Below, piece by piece: positions 1-9,065 of a stretch of 64,000 bases of DNA. Source of the stretch: UKL13-2 sp947085425 (GTDB taxonomy: Bacteria > Pseudomonadota > Gammaproteobacteria > Burkholderiales > Usitatibacteraceae). Where the stretch lies: NCBI GenBank assembly GCA_947085425.1, contig CAMTWK010000002.1, forward strand, positions 62,001 through 126,000, given 5' to 3'. A program made the translations under genes and the position numbers. Each line of letters opens with the position of its first letter. The stretch's first letter is position 1. A model generated the notes under the pieces. It was not told where the DNA came from. It saw only the letters and a list, made by a program, of their open reading frames with translations, and did no database searches.

Positions 1-454
1 ACAAATGTTTGCCGACTTTGGCGTCGATTTCCTCCAGCCGCTTTTGCTGCGTTTTGTACGCGCTGGAGATTTCCGCAGAATTGGTGCCATTGCCGCCGCC
101 GGCTGCCACCAGGGATGCGTTGCGCAATAATTGTGCATGTTTCAACAGCGGGATTAATGTCTGCATATAGGCGACACCGCGGATCTGCTGTTCTGCCTTA
201 TTAATAATGGCTTGCTGGGTAGACAAAAATCCCACCAACAGGTAAAGCAACGGAATGAAAAAAACAAATGAAATCAGCAGCGCCTTGGTGGTAAATCCAA
301 TGCTGCGAAACAATTTGACGCCTGGCCCCCAAATTCCGTGCGGGGTGAATAATTCAGCGATCAATCCATTGATGTTGGGTGCAGCCTCGCGCCGGCTTAT
401 ATTACCGCCGACACTGGACGAAGCATGATTTGATGAGACCGTTGCATTCAACAT
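1..454 (-). CDS. Methyl-accepting chemotaxis protein, N-terminal part (cut by window edge)
   Basis: The reading frame starts with ATG at 454 and runs open to the window edge, giving about 151 residues. It has an N-terminal cytoplasmic stretch of about 50 residues, one clear hydrophobic segment at about residues 58-78 (around ALLISFVFFIPLLYLLVGF) and then a charged helical region that would be periplasmic. This is the layout of a chemoreceptor sensor half, but the HAMP and signalling domains lie outside the window. An AAGG ribosome-binding site lies about 8 bases before the start. It sits 56 bp after cheW on the same strand, so the two are probably co-transcribed. The family call rests on topology and on the CheW neighbour; another membrane sensor (for example a histidine kinase) is possible. 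Confidence 0.6.
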   Translation of the reverse strand, partial: MLNATVSSNHASSSVGGNISRREAAPNINGLIAELFTPHGIWGPGVKLFRSIGFTTKALLISFVFFIPLLYLLVGFLSTQQAIINKAEQQIRGVAYMQTLIPLLKHAQLLRNASLVAAGGGNGTNSAEISSAYKTQQKRLEEIDAKVGKHL

Positions 455-510
455 CGTGATTACCTTTTAAGGTCTTGCAAAATTTTACGGTGACATGCAA
501 ACACGTCCAC

Positions 511-1014
511 CTAATTCATCAACGCCATGTCTGCGGATGACAATAATTTTTCAATATCGGTGAGGATCAACATACGCTCGCCAACCTGGCCGAGGCCCTG
601 GATATAGGAGGCGCCAACTTCGCTGGAAAATTCCGGCGCCGCCTTGATTTGATCCTCGGCCAAATCCACCACATCAGAGACTTGATCAACGACAATGCCC
701 ACCACCCGATTGGCAATGTTGAGAATAATGACGACGGTAAAACAGTTGTACTCGACACTTTCCAAATTGAACTTCAAACGAAAGTCAATAATGGGCACGA
801 TCACTCCGCGCAAATTGACCACACCTTTGATAAAGGCCGGTGCATTGGCGATCCTGGTGGGCTGTTCATAACCGCGAATTTCCTGGACGCGCAATATGTC
901 AATCGCATACTCCTCCGCGCCAAGGCGAAAGGTCAGATATTCCCGCCCCTGCGTTGTGTTTTGAGCAACGCGACTGACAGCTTGTTCAATTACTGCATTT
1001 TCCATCGCACCCAT
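511..1014 (-). CDS. cheW: Chemotaxis scaffold protein CheW
   Basis: CheW couples chemoreceptors to the kinase CheA in the cytoplasm. The 167-residue product is a typical single CheW domain: it has the motif EEYAIDILRVQEIRGY, followed by NAPAFIKGVVNLRGVIVPIIDFR and the later VDQVSDVVDL stretch. I chose the ATG at 1014 because GGAG lies 7 bases upstream; the frame stays open up to 1146, but that extension is unlike CheW and is preceded by no ribosome-binding site. The downstream gene on the same strand is a putative chemoreceptor. No cheA is present in the window. Confidence 0.93.
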   Translation of the reverse strand: MGAMENAVIEQAVSRVAQNTTQGREYLTFRLGAEEYAIDILRVQEIRGYEQPTRIANAPAFIKGVVNLRGVIVPIIDFRLKFNLESVEYNCFTVVIILNIANRVVGIVVDQVSDVVDLAEDQIKAAPEFSSEVGASYIQGLGQVGERMLILTDIEKLLSSADMALMN

Positions 1015-1287
1015 GGCACCACTCCGTTTGGAAATTTGTTGATAGGACTCCCATGAATATCGGCAACACTGCGCAGAACTGAACCCCGCAATAAAAGTGC
1101 CATACCGCCATCTTTGCCATTGTTTAAACTCCTTTATCGACGCCATTCTTCAGATGTAAATGGCTGAAAATGCCCGCCCAATATGGAGTTTCATTTGAAT
1201 ATTAACGGCAGCTGGCCCCGGTTATTGACGGTTCAACAGTGTTCTTGTGCTACATTCCGATCAAGGCAACCTTCATCAGTCGCATGA

Positions 1288-1701
1288 ATGAAGCGGTCCG
1301 ATCCATTTATTGACCACAATCAGGCTATTCCCATGATTCTTGGCGTTGACGATGACAAGCTGAATTTGTTGCTGCTCGGTGAAGTACTGGCGGAAGCCGG
1401 CTATGAACTACTGGAAGCAGACAGCATTGACGCCGCGCTGCTTTTGGAAAATGACCCGCGGATACGCCTGCTTTTATTTGACAATAATCTGAATCCGGGC
1501 ACCGGCTCGGAATTACTGGCAACGATTCGGGCGCGCGAAATCGCACGGGGCGGTGCCCGTCGTCCAGCCATGGTGGTCACGGGTGACGCAGAGACGAGCC
1601 AGCAACAAGCACTACTGGCAGATGGTTTCGACCAATTTGTCGGCAAACCCTATTCTGCAAGCCACTTGCTATCGACCATTCGATTGTTAATTGACGGATA
1701 A
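1288..1701 (+). CDS. Stand-alone response regulator receiver domain
   Basis: A 137-residue protein made only of a receiver (REC) domain, with no output domain. The acidic pocket VDDD is at residues 20-23, the predicted phospho-acceptor is Asp65 in LLLFDNN, the switch Thr is Thr98 in VVTGD, and the conserved Lys is Lys120 in VGKPY, so all catalytic positions are present. The start could also be the ATG at 1333 (MILGVDDD), which would trim 15 residues that align poorly to the family; neither start has a clear ribosome-binding site. It lies on the opposite strand to the surrounding chemotaxis genes and could be CheY-like, but its partner kinase is not visible. Confidence 0.85.
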   Translation: MKRSDPFIDHNQAIPMILGVDDDKLNLLLLGEVLAEAGYELLEADSIDAALLLENDPRIRLLLFDNNLNPGTGSELLATIRAREIARGGARRPAMVVTGDAETSQQQALLADGFDQFVGKPYSASHLLSTIRLLIDG

Positions 1702-1781
1702 ATACCGAAGCCATGCAGTTCAGGTGATGGTGGCGCATGCAAGCCCGCTTCAGTTGCGGGACAACCAGCAAAATCAGCTCG

Positions 1782-2031
1782 CAGCATATTTCACGGGGTT
1801 GCGTTTGAGAGTGGGTCGATGGGCGTGTAAATTTTCGTTCGACTGACCACGGCATAGCCGGCCGTGTTTGGCAAATGAGCACGGGTAGAAAACGCAAAAG
1901 CGCATGTTCAGCGGCCTGCTCTCGAGCGCAAAGATCCTTTGGCTAATAAAAACAAATTGGATGACAAAGTACAATAAAACTTAACCCGCCAGTCCCCAAG
2001 CGCAGTGGGGCTGACCCGTGAAATATGCAGG
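1782..2031 (-). repeat. 250-bp inverted-repeat element, copy A
   Basis: One of four related elements in the window (others at 29236, 38354 and 56945). The right end carries CCCGTGAAATATGCAGG and the left end a slightly decayed complement (GCATATTTCACGGGG). The inner hairpin stem CACGGC/GCCGTG is at 1848-1853 and 1861-1866. Read on the minus strand, its first base follows directly after the TAG stop (2034-2032) of the chemoreceptor gene. The right flank is CTAG; the left flank reads CTCG, perhaps a decayed CTAG duplication. With its flanks it fills the interval 1702-2031, where no gene is seen. Confidence 0.9.
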
Positions 2032-3840
2032 CTAGAACTCAGTCCAATCGTCTTCCGCAATTTTTGCAGCCACACCCGCTGGCGCTAAAGCAGCCGTTCT
2101 ACGGTTCAATTCCATGCTCTTCGGCGACGTTTTTGTTTTAGGCACTTTGCCAACACCGGTTTTTTTTATCGCCCTGGAGACAAACTCGCTCAATTTTTTT
2201 GCAGCCGGACGGGGCGACTCGAACGGATGTGGTGGCGGTTGCAATTGCGGTTGCAACATCGTCTCCGCCGACCGGTCGTCTAGAGCGGCTTGCGGAGCGA
2301 CCTTTTCACTGGACAACTTGAACACGCCAATCGACTCATTCAGGCTGGAGGCCTGCTCCTGCAGACTGGCTGCGGCGGCGGTCGACTCTTCCACCAGCGC
2401 GGCATTTTGCAGCGTCATTTGATCGATTTGAATCACCGCGTGGTTGACCTGATCGATACCGCCAGACTGCTCGACGGTGGCGGCGGAAATTTCGTTCATC
2501 AAATCGGTTACACGTTTGACCTGCAAAACGACGTCACCAATGGTCGAACCGGCATGGTCAACCAGCTTCGCACCATCGTTGACCTTGTCGACACTGTCAT
2601 CGATCAATTCTTTGATTTCCTTGGCAGCGAGTGCACTGCGTTGCGCCAGCGTGCGAACCTCGCTTGCCACCACCGCGAATCCACGCCCTTGTTCGCCGGC
2701 ACGAGCCGCTTCCACCGCGGCGTTTAACGCCAAAATATTGGTTTGAAAGGCGATAGAGTCAATCACACCAATGATATCGGCAATGCGTTTCGACGCCTGT
2801 TGAATCTCTGCCATGGTTGCCACCACCTGGCCTACAACCGCGCCACCCTTTTCAGCAACTGTCGACGCCTTAAGCGCAACCTGCATTGCTTGCCTGGCAT
2901 TGTCGGCACTTTGTTTCACTGTTGCTGACAATTGTTCAACCGCAGTGGCCGTTTGTTGCAGGCTGGCAGCCTGCTTTGCGGTGCGTGTACTCAAATCATT
3001 GTTGCCGTGAACAATTTCCAATGACGCCAAATTGACCGCACCGGCACTGATCTGCACTTCACCGATCAACTTGATCAGCGTCTGGCGCATACCTTCAAGA
3101 TTCCGGCTTAAGTTGGTCACTTCGTCATTTCCGGAAAGAACAAACTCCGAGGTCAGGTTTCCACTGCAAAGTCGATTGGCACTGGCCGCGGCCATATCCA
3201 CGCGTCTGACGATGTTGCGCGCGGTCAGCCAGGCAATCACGGCAGCCAGCAATATCGCCACCACCACCGAAATTTGGATAAACACTATTGCCAGCGCAGC
3301 TTCCGCCTTGACTGATGCCATCGCCTGATCGGCACGGTCTATGAATTTTTTGATCAATGCACTCAGTTGTTCCTTAACAATCACATATTTTTCTTCTGCA
3401 TCAATCATCAGCGTCAGGCTGGTATTGTGGTTGCCGCGCGCCATGCGAAGCGCCTGCATTGCGGTGTTTGCATAACCATCCACCGCAGCGGCGGCAGTGG
3501 TCAGGTTGTCCTTTTCGGCGGTTGATGCCAATTTCGCCAGCCCGACAAATTTTTCCGCCACACTGGCGAATCGTTTCGACAATACATCCAACTCTGGCTG
3601 AATACTGCGTTGTTCATCGTAATCACTCGCCAGGGAGAATAATTTGTGAACTTCGGCGCGGGTGTCACTGACTTCAAATTGAATGGCATTCGATTGAAGC
3701 CGCGCAAGCAGATGCCTGGAAGACATGTCTTCCAACAATTGCGACTCCCCCCGCAATTGTGCCAATCCGACGGTTGCAACCACGATCAACATCACCACTG
3801 CCGCGGCGGGGGCAATCAATATTTTGTTTAATAATTTCAT
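2032..3840 (-). CDS. Methyl-accepting chemotaxis protein with C-terminal pentapeptide
   Basis: A complete 602-residue inner-membrane chemoreceptor. TM1 is at about residues 8-28, the periplasmic four-helix-like sensor follows, TM2 is at about 181-207 (VFIQISVVVAILLAAVIAW), then HAMP and a long coiled-coil signalling domain with the highly conserved tip around DSIAFQTNILALNAAVEAA. The protein ends in DWTEF, which fits the xWxxF tether known to bind CheR/CheB in enteric receptors (NWETF), after a Pro-rich linker. I chose the ATG at 3840 rather than the in-frame TTG at 3846. The stop codon TAG is immediately followed by repeat copy A. Confidence 0.95.
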   Translation of the reverse strand: MKLLNKILIAPAAAVVMLIVVATVGLAQLRGESQLLEDMSSRHLLARLQSNAIQFEVSDTRAEVHKLFSLASDYDEQRSIQPELDVLSKRFASVAEKFVGLAKLASTAEKDNLTTAAAAVDGYANTAMQALRMARGNHNTSLTLMIDAEEKYVIVKEQLSALIKKFIDRADQAMASVKAEAALAIVFIQISVVVAILLAAVIAWLTARNIVRRVDMAAASANRLCSGNLTSEFVLSGNDEVTNLSRNLEGMRQTLIKLIGEVQISAGAVNLASLEIVHGNNDLSTRTAKQAASLQQTATAVEQLSATVKQSADNARQAMQVALKASTVAEKGGAVVGQVVATMAEIQQASKRIADIIGVIDSIAFQTNILALNAAVEAARAGEQGRGFAVVASEVRTLAQRSALAAKEIKELIDDSVDKVNDGAKLVDHAGSTIGDVVLQVKRVTDLMNEISAATVEQSGGIDQVNHAVIQIDQMTLQNAALVEESTAAAASLQEQASSLNESIGVFKLSSEKVAPQAALDDRSAETMLQPQLQPPPHPFESPRPAAKKLSEFVSRAIKKTGVGKVPKTKTSPKSMELNRRTAALAPAGVAAKIAEDDWTEF

Positions 3841-4062
3841 GGCCAATGCACTTTTATCCGTTAAATACCATTGTCATACCGAAGTGCTGCGAGGGTGGTG
3901 ACAAACTGTCAAATTTCCCACCATATCCAATCCCGTTGACACGTTCCCACCCGATATTCATCGGCAGAATATCCAGAAACATGAATCTCGCCCGATCGAC
4001 CTGTCAGCACAATTGAAGCGGGCAAACCTGCTTGATTCATCCATGTGAATGGCGCGCATTCG

Positions 4063-5220
4063 TTATGCCTGCATCAGCAAGTGCGAATCGCGGATCGCCT
4101 GTATCAGGGCACGATTGGCAACCCGACCGTCCATGGCTAATTCGTCACATAAGGTGCGCAAGCGTTTATCGTCCGCGTTTTCGACCGCCTCGGCCATTTG
4201 CAGCAAACCGGAATACGCCCCATACCTGTGCACCAGCGCATCCATAATCGGCTCTGAGACACTAACGTGCAACAAAATTTCCACCAACGGCATGCCTAAA
4301 ATTTTATCGAGCAGCGAAAATGTTCCCAGCAAAAACAAATCGTCGCGCCCAGACTGCATATCCAACGCCTTGCCAATCGACTCCAGGAATAATGCCCTCA
4401 CCATGGCCGTTTGCAGTAATGCCGGTGGCGTTGACTCGTCGCCACAGTTTGCCAGCAACACCGCCAGCCAGCGGCGCAATCTCGCCATGCCGATCATCGA
4501 CAGCGCGTGTTGCAAAGATGTCACCTCGACTGACAGCCCCAGCGCGGCCGAATTTGCCAGAGAAACGAGTTTGTAGGACAGCACCGCATCGCGCTTAAAA
4601 ATCGTTTCGATTTCCGAAAAAGCGCCGTCACGGTCAACTACCTCCATCAATTTAAGGACATTGGCAATGGTGCCCAAACGTTGATTCGACGGTCTGGCGA
4701 CAACTTTGTGTTTTGCCGACCAGCCGCCGATGAATTCTGCACCGAAAGATACGGCCTTCACCTGATCAACCAACGATTCGACCTCGCTGGCATACACCGG
4801 CCACGACTGGTCACCAATCACCTGACCGGCAACACCGGCCAATTGATCGGGCGCGACCAATTGATAGCCAACCGCCTGTTCCCTGCCACCCGCGTCGCTG
4901 CGCACACACAGTTTAGGCGCCTCGTCGCCGAGCGCGACGTACCCGGATGTTGATGCGATAGACGTGTTATCGGTGATCAAAACTGTTCCGCTACGCGGCG
5001 ACCAGCCATCAATCCAAGCCGATGCATCAGTCCCAATTAACTCGATCAGCGCCAGGCAGTCCGGGGCGGTCCACACAGCCGACAATGCATTTAACGCCGA
5101 CGCAACGTCGGCCACAGCCAATGCATGTGCATGCACACGAAAATGCGCCCCAACCACGGTGCCGTGCCGGTTAATTACCGGCGCATAGGTAATCAGGGAC
5201 GTGGGCGAATTTGCGGACAT
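4063..5220 (-). CDS. HDOD-domain signalling protein
   Basis: A 385-residue protein whose C-terminal half (about residues 175-385) is an HDOD domain, seen in the run RLGTIANVLKLMEVV, then FKRDAVLSYKLVSLANSA and the LQHALSMIGMARLRRWLAVL segment. The N-terminal 160 residues resemble the degenerate EAL module of YuxH-type proteins but lack a recognisable EAL or catalytic set, so cyclic-di-GMP hydrolysis is not expected. Such proteins act as cytoplasmic signalling scaffolds. It is upstream of the chemoreceptor on the same strand with a 222-bp gap, so it probably has its own transcript. No transmembrane segment was seen. Confidence 0.8.
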   Translation of the reverse strand: MSANSPTSLITYAPVINRHGTVVGAHFRVHAHALAVADVASALNALSAVWTAPDCLALIELIGTDASAWIDGWSPRSGTVLITDNTSIASTSGYVALGDEAPKLCVRSDAGGREQAVGYQLVAPDQLAGVAGQVIGDQSWPVYASEVESLVDQVKAVSFGAEFIGGWSAKHKVVARPSNQRLGTIANVLKLMEVVDRDGAFSEIETIFKRDAVLSYKLVSLANSAALGLSVEVTSLQHALSMIGMARLRRWLAVLLANCGDESTPPALLQTAMVRALFLESIGKALDMQSGRDDLFLLGTFSLLDKILGMPLVEILLHVSVSEPIMDALVHRYGAYSGLLQMAEAVENADDKRLRTLCDELAMDGRVANRALIQAIRDSHLLMQA

Positions 5221-5426
5221 GCTTCGTTCCAGTTCGATGTTCGAGGTGACGGAGATGCCCTATCTATCGGCAGTCTTTTCAAAAAATTAAATTCATGACA
5301 CGCCGTTTAGGTTGCCCACTTGTCGGCACAGTGTGTACAGCAGATGCGTCAAACAGGCTGTAAATGCCAGTGCTGTTAGCGCGGGTGCGCGCGGTTGATT
5401 GCGCATTAGATTAATTGGTGTTAATT

Positions 5427-5436
5427 TGTCCGGACA
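5427..5436. promoter_or_regulatory. TGTCCGGACA palindrome upstream of gntR-type regulator
   Basis: A perfect 10-bp palindrome, TGTCCGGACA, lies 27 bp before the start codon of the GntR/HutC regulator gene. The same core is extended to a perfect 16-bp palindrome before gcdH at 7681-7696. A dimeric GntR-family repressor reading its own promoter is the simple interpretation. The rest of the 243-bp interval 5221-5463 holds nothing else recognised. Confidence 0.6.
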
Positions 5437-5463
5437 TATTTATGGCCACGCCTGCATCACCTC

Positions 5464-6195
5464 ATGCCAACCAACAAACAACCCCGCTATCTGCAAATCG
5501 CCAACCTGCTTCGGCAACTGATAGCAAAAGGCAGCCACGCCGTTGGCACCCTGCTGCCAACAGAACAACAACTGTGTGATCGTTACCGGATATCCCGCCA
5601 TACCGTGCGGGAAGCGCTCAGAATTTTGGAACAAGATCAGATGGTCGTTCGTCGCCAAGGTTCGGGCACCATGGTGATTGCGCCCGCACGCCGGTCTTTT
5701 AACCACAACATCAGCTCGGTCGCCGATATGTTGCAATACGCGACCAACAGCCGGCTGCTGGTTGTCAGCTCGACCCGAATTCGTGCCGATGACTCACTGG
5801 CAAACCTCATCGATTGCAAAGCGGGGACCGATTACGTCCACATCCACGCTCTGCGCAGCGTTGAAAAGGGCGGGACACCCTTTTGCATTTCGGACATTTA
5901 CCGTGTGGCGGGCAATGACGAAATCACCAAACGACTGCTTGCTGTCAGCGACACAATCTATGCGCTGATTGACGAACTTGCACTCGATCAAATCAGTACG
6001 GTTGAACAAAAAATTTCCGCGACCACGTTAACGGCGGCAAACGCAAACGTATTGCGGGTGCCAAAATCATCGGTCGGACTCAAAATTGTCCGGCGCTACA
6101 TGGATGCCAATAACCAACTGATATTGGCCGCGGTCAATCTTCACCCGGGCGCGAATTTTCAATACTCCATGACCCTCAAACATCACAAAAAATAA
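5464..6195 (+). CDS. GntR/HutC-family transcriptional regulator (UTRA domain)
   Basis: A 243-residue DNA-binding regulator. The N-terminal winged helix-turn-helix of GntR type covers about residues 8-72, with GTLLPTEQQLCDRYRISRHTVREAL and then LEQDQMVVRRQGSGTMV reading as the family signature. The C-terminal part (about 90-235) is a UTRA ligand-binding domain, which places it in the HutC branch. A palindrome with core TGTCCGGACA precedes the gene, and near-identical sites lie before the VOC gene and gcdH. I infer autoregulation and control of glutaryl-CoA/lysine-type catabolism; the effector is unknown. Confidence 0.9.
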   Translation: MPTNKQPRYLQIANLLRQLIAKGSHAVGTLLPTEQQLCDRYRISRHTVREALRILEQDQMVVRRQGSGTMVIAPARRSFNHNISSVADMLQYATNSRLLVVSSTRIRADDSLANLIDCKAGTDYVHIHALRSVEKGGTPFCISDIYRVAGNDEITKRLLAVSDTIYALIDELALDQISTVEQKISATTLTAANANVLRVPKSSVGLKIVRRYMDANNQLILAAVNLHPGANFQYSMTLKHHKK

Positions 6196-6240
6196 CAATG
6201 CGTGGGTCGCCGCATTTGTTCCTATGCGCAGAATTGATTT

Positions 6241-6250
6241 TGTCGGGACA
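6241..6250. promoter_or_regulatory. TGTCGGGACA near-palindrome upstream of VOC gene
   Basis: The sequence TGTCGGGACA keeps both TGTC and GACA half-sites of the regulator palindrome, with one central mismatch from perfect symmetry. It lies between the GntR-type gene and the VOC-family gene, 68 bp before the latter's start codon. It is weaker evidence than the two perfect sites and could be chance. Confidence 0.35.
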
Positions 6251-6317
6251 GGCGCCGAAGGCTTTCTAGGCGTAGACTGTTTGACATGGGAGTTTTCTCC
6301 TGACAAACGGTTCTGTT

Positions 6318-6833
6318 ATGACCATACCCAGCATTCCCGCCGCGTCACCACTTATTCGTGCCGCATTAATGGTGCGTAATCTGGAACGAAGCCGCGATTT
6401 TTATATGACCGTGGTGGGACTGACCCAGGAATATTTTGTCGGTGATTTGAGTGGCACAGCGGCGGTGGAAATCATCGGTGTACCGCGTAAGTCAAGCATC
6501 AAATCGGCCATATTAAAGGCTCCGGGTGTGGACTACGGCATGATTGCCTTATACGAAATCGACGCGTCCCTTCCCGCCATCAAGCCGCGCGAAGGCGGGC
6601 TTTCCATTGGTGAGACCACGCTGGTCTTTTACACTGAAAATATTCAGCGGGCGATTGACGCAGCGAAATTAAATGGCGGCAGCACCGCCACGCCGCTGCA
6701 ATTATTAGACGGTCATAAAGAAGTCATCATGCGTGATCCGGACGGAATCGCCATCAATCTGATTGAACGCTCGATTAGCGAAGCATACCGGCAACGCGCG
6801 GCGGGTGATCCACTGACATGGCCGCCGAAATAG
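6318..6833 (+). CDS. VOC-superfamily (glyoxalase/dioxygenase-like) protein
   Basis: A 171-residue protein with the beta-alpha-beta-beta-beta VOC fold signature: an N-terminal strand-helix LIRAALMVRNLERSRDFYMTV and a C-terminal repeat ending DPDGIAINLIERS. VOC proteins include glyoxalases, ring-cleaving dioxygenases and isomerases that use a metal held by His/Glu residues. Here the terminal Glu (in NLIERS) is present, but a first-strand metal His is not obvious, so the chemistry is open. It follows the GntR-type regulator by 122 bp and is followed 29 bp later by a methyltransferase. Confidence 0.75.
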   Translation: MTIPSIPAASPLIRAALMVRNLERSRDFYMTVVGLTQEYFVGDLSGTAAVEIIGVPRKSSIKSAILKAPGVDYGMIALYEIDASLPAIKPREGGLSIGETTLVFYTENIQRAIDAAKLNGGSTATPLQLLDGHKEVIMRDPDGIAINLIERSISEAYRQRAAGDPLTWPPK

Positions 6834-6862
6834 CCTGACACCCTGCCCCACGGACGCGGTGT

Positions 6863-7585
6863 ATGCCGACCAACACTTTCCAATCCAAACCCGGCTACCA
6901 AACCAAACAGGAGTGTATTGCCATTGCCGGGGTGGATGATTTAATCATTCGCTCACTGCTCGACCAGCAACAATTTTTTGACCCGCATGGTGACGCCGCC
7001 CGCATGGGTATTTCTTCGGCGTTATGGCCGATATTCGGACTGTTATGGCCATCTGGCGCACAACTCGCAGCACGCATGGGGCGGCGCTTGATCACACCGG
7101 GTGAACGTGTGTTGGAAATCGGCTGCGGCCTGGCCTTATCCAGCCTGGTTGCCCATCGGCGTGGTGCGGATGTCACGGCAAGTGACTGTCACCCACTCAC
7201 CGCCTATTTCCTTGGTGCCAATCTCGGCCTCAATCAATTGCCACCGCTACCATACCGGCACGCACATTGGAGCAGTGTGTTGTTGCCAATTGGGCGAGAC
7301 AATCTGGCGGCCGACACGGTCATCACCGGTCGTTACGATTTGATTGTCGGCAGCGATGTTTTATATGAGCGCGATGCCGCGGCCATTCTGCCCACATTTA
7401 TCAACCAACACACGAGCGATTCCGCCGAAGTTTGGATTGTCGACCCCGATCGTGGCAACCGCGCAAATTTTTCACGGCAAATGGCCAATATAGGCTTTCG
7501 TGTTCATGACGAGCGATTGGACGCGCCGGAAAGCCACCTTCGGCCGGCGTACAAAGGTCGACTGCTGGTTTATTCCCGCCACTAA
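6863..7585 (+). CDS. Class I SAM-dependent methyltransferase, METTL21/protein-methyltransferase-like
   Basis: A 240-residue cytoplasmic protein. The SAM-binding motif I is LEIGCGLALSSLVAHRRGA at about residues 91-109, followed by the acidic ribose-binding position in ASDCHPL. Motif DLIVGSDVLYER is the pattern seen in METTL21/FAM86-type lysine and histidine protein methyltransferases, where it contacts the substrate. The target protein cannot be read from sequence. It is 29 bp downstream of the VOC gene and is probably co-transcribed with it. Confidence 0.8.
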   Translation: MPTNTFQSKPGYQTKQECIAIAGVDDLIIRSLLDQQQFFDPHGDAARMGISSALWPIFGLLWPSGAQLAARMGRRLITPGERVLEIGCGLALSSLVAHRRGADVTASDCHPLTAYFLGANLGLNQLPPLPYRHAHWSSVLLPIGRDNLAADTVITGRYDLIVGSDVLYERDAAAILPTFINQHTSDSAEVWIVDPDRGNRANFSRQMANIGFRVHDERLDAPESHLRPAYKGRLLVYSRH

Positions 7586-7680
7586 TTAAAAATTGAATGT
7601 TGTTTACTGGCGGGCATTTTCAGATCAAAAGTCATGGAACAGCCCGCCAGCAATAGACAATAAGTTTTGACCCGTTGATA

Positions 7681-7696
7681 ATTTGTCCGGACAAAT
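7681..7696. promoter_or_regulatory. 16-bp perfect palindrome upstream of gcdH
   Basis: ATTTGTCCGGACAAAT is a perfect 16-bp palindrome lying 114 bp before the chosen gcdH start codon. A further half site, TTGTCCGA, follows at 7695-7702. A possible -35 element TTGACC is at 7667-7672, so the palindrome could cover the promoter. It shares its core with the site before the GntR/HutC regulator at 5427-5436. Proposed operator for that regulator. Confidence 0.65.
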
Positions 7697-7810
7697 TGTC
7701 CGATGATTTGTTAAACTGTCGCCAGCCGTTTCAACACTACTATGTGTCGCCAAAAATCAGTGCCAATGCGGACACAGATGGTGCACAGCCCAAACCCTCA
7801 GGAGTCCATT

Positions 7811-9004
7811 ATGAAACCGACACCATCGACTGCCAATTTCAAATGGGATGACGCGTTGTTGCTCGACGAGCAATTAACCGATGAGGAACGTATGGTGCGC
7901 GATCAGGCGCAACAATACTGCCAGGAAAAACTGTTGCCGAGAATTGTCATGGCCAATCGCAATGAAGTTTTTCACCGCGAAATCATGACCGAAATGGGTG
8001 CGTTGGGTTTGCTTGGCGCGACCATTGATGGGTACGGCTGCGCCGGTGTGAATTATGTCAGCTATGGGCTGGTTGCCCGGGAAGTGGAGCGGGTGGACTC
8101 CGGTTATCGCTCGGCCATGAGTGTGCAGTCATCCTTGGTGATGCACCCCATTCACGCCTACGGCAATGAAGCGCAACGAGAAAAATGGTTGCCCAAACTC
8201 GCCAGTGGCGAATGGGTGGGCTGTTTTGGCCTGACCGAGCCGGGCGCCGGTTCGGATCCGTCGTCGATGATTACCCGGGCAAAAAAAGTCGATGGTGGCT
8301 ACATTGTGCACGGCGCAAAAATGTGGATTACCAATTCACCCATCGCCGATGTGTTTATTGTCTGGGCAAAAGACACATCCGACGGCGACACCATTCGTGG
8401 TTTTGTCCTTGAAAAAGGCATGAAGGGATTAAGCGCGCCAAAAATAGACGGAAAATTTTCGTTGCGCGCATCGATCACCGGTGAGATTGTCATGGATCAG
8501 GTATTTGTGCCGGACGAAAATTTGCTACCAAACGTCAAAGGTCTGAAGGGTCCGTTTGGCTGTTTAAACAAAGCCCGTTACGGAATCAGCTGGGGCGCAA
8601 TGGGCGCGGCTGAATTTTGCTGGCAACAAGCGCGCCAATACACCATGGATCGGATGATGTTTGGCAAACCGCTTGCCGCAACACAATTGGTGCAAAAGAA
8701 GTTGGCGGATATGCAAACCGAAATCACTCTTGGGTTACAGGGCGCGTTACGACTCGGACGGTTGATGGATGAAGGCCGCGCCACGCCGGAAATGATTTCG
8801 CTGATGAAACGCAATAACTGCGGCAAGGCGCTGGATATCGCCCGCGTCGCGCGTGACATGCACGGTGGCAACGGTATCGCCGACGAGTTTCATGTGATTC
8901 GCCACGCGATGAATCTTGAGGCGGTGAATACTTACGAAGGCACCCATGATGTGCACGCGCTGATCTTGGGCCGCGCACAGACCGGGTTAAACGCCTTCGG
9001 TTAA
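7811..9004 (+). CDS. gcdH: Glutaryl-CoA dehydrogenase
   Basis: A 397-residue FAD-dependent acyl-CoA dehydrogenase that oxidises and decarboxylates glutaryl-CoA to crotonyl-CoA in lysine, tryptophan and benzoyl-CoA-type catabolism. The glutaryl-type signature is seen in GKFSLRASITGEIVMD and in the C-terminal NTYEGTHDVHALILGRAQTG, where the Glu (about residue 376) is the catalytic base. The FAD/substrate loop CFGLTEPGAGSDP is intact. I chose the ATG at 7811 because GGAG lies just upstream; the frame is open to 7742 without family similarity. A palindromic operator lies upstream. The electron acceptor would be ETF, which is not in the window. Confidence 0.93.
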   Translation: MKPTPSTANFKWDDALLLDEQLTDEERMVRDQAQQYCQEKLLPRIVMANRNEVFHREIMTEMGALGLLGATIDGYGCAGVNYVSYGLVAREVERVDSGYRSAMSVQSSLVMHPIHAYGNEAQREKWLPKLASGEWVGCFGLTEPGAGSDPSSMITRAKKVDGGYIVHGAKMWITNSPIADVFIVWAKDTSDGDTIRGFVLEKGMKGLSAPKIDGKFSLRASITGEIVMDQVFVPDENLLPNVKGLKGPFGCLNKARYGISWGAMGAAEFCWQQARQYTMDRMMFGKPLAATQLVQKKLADMQTEITLGLQGALRLGRLMDEGRATPEMISLMKRNNCGKALDIARVARDMHGGNGIADEFHVIRHAMNLEAVNTYEGTHDVHALILGRAQTGLNAFG

Positions 9005-9065
9005 TCGCAGCATTCAAAAAATTGGTCGCGCCAATCATGCCTGGATTGAGGTCCCGGCGTGCAAC

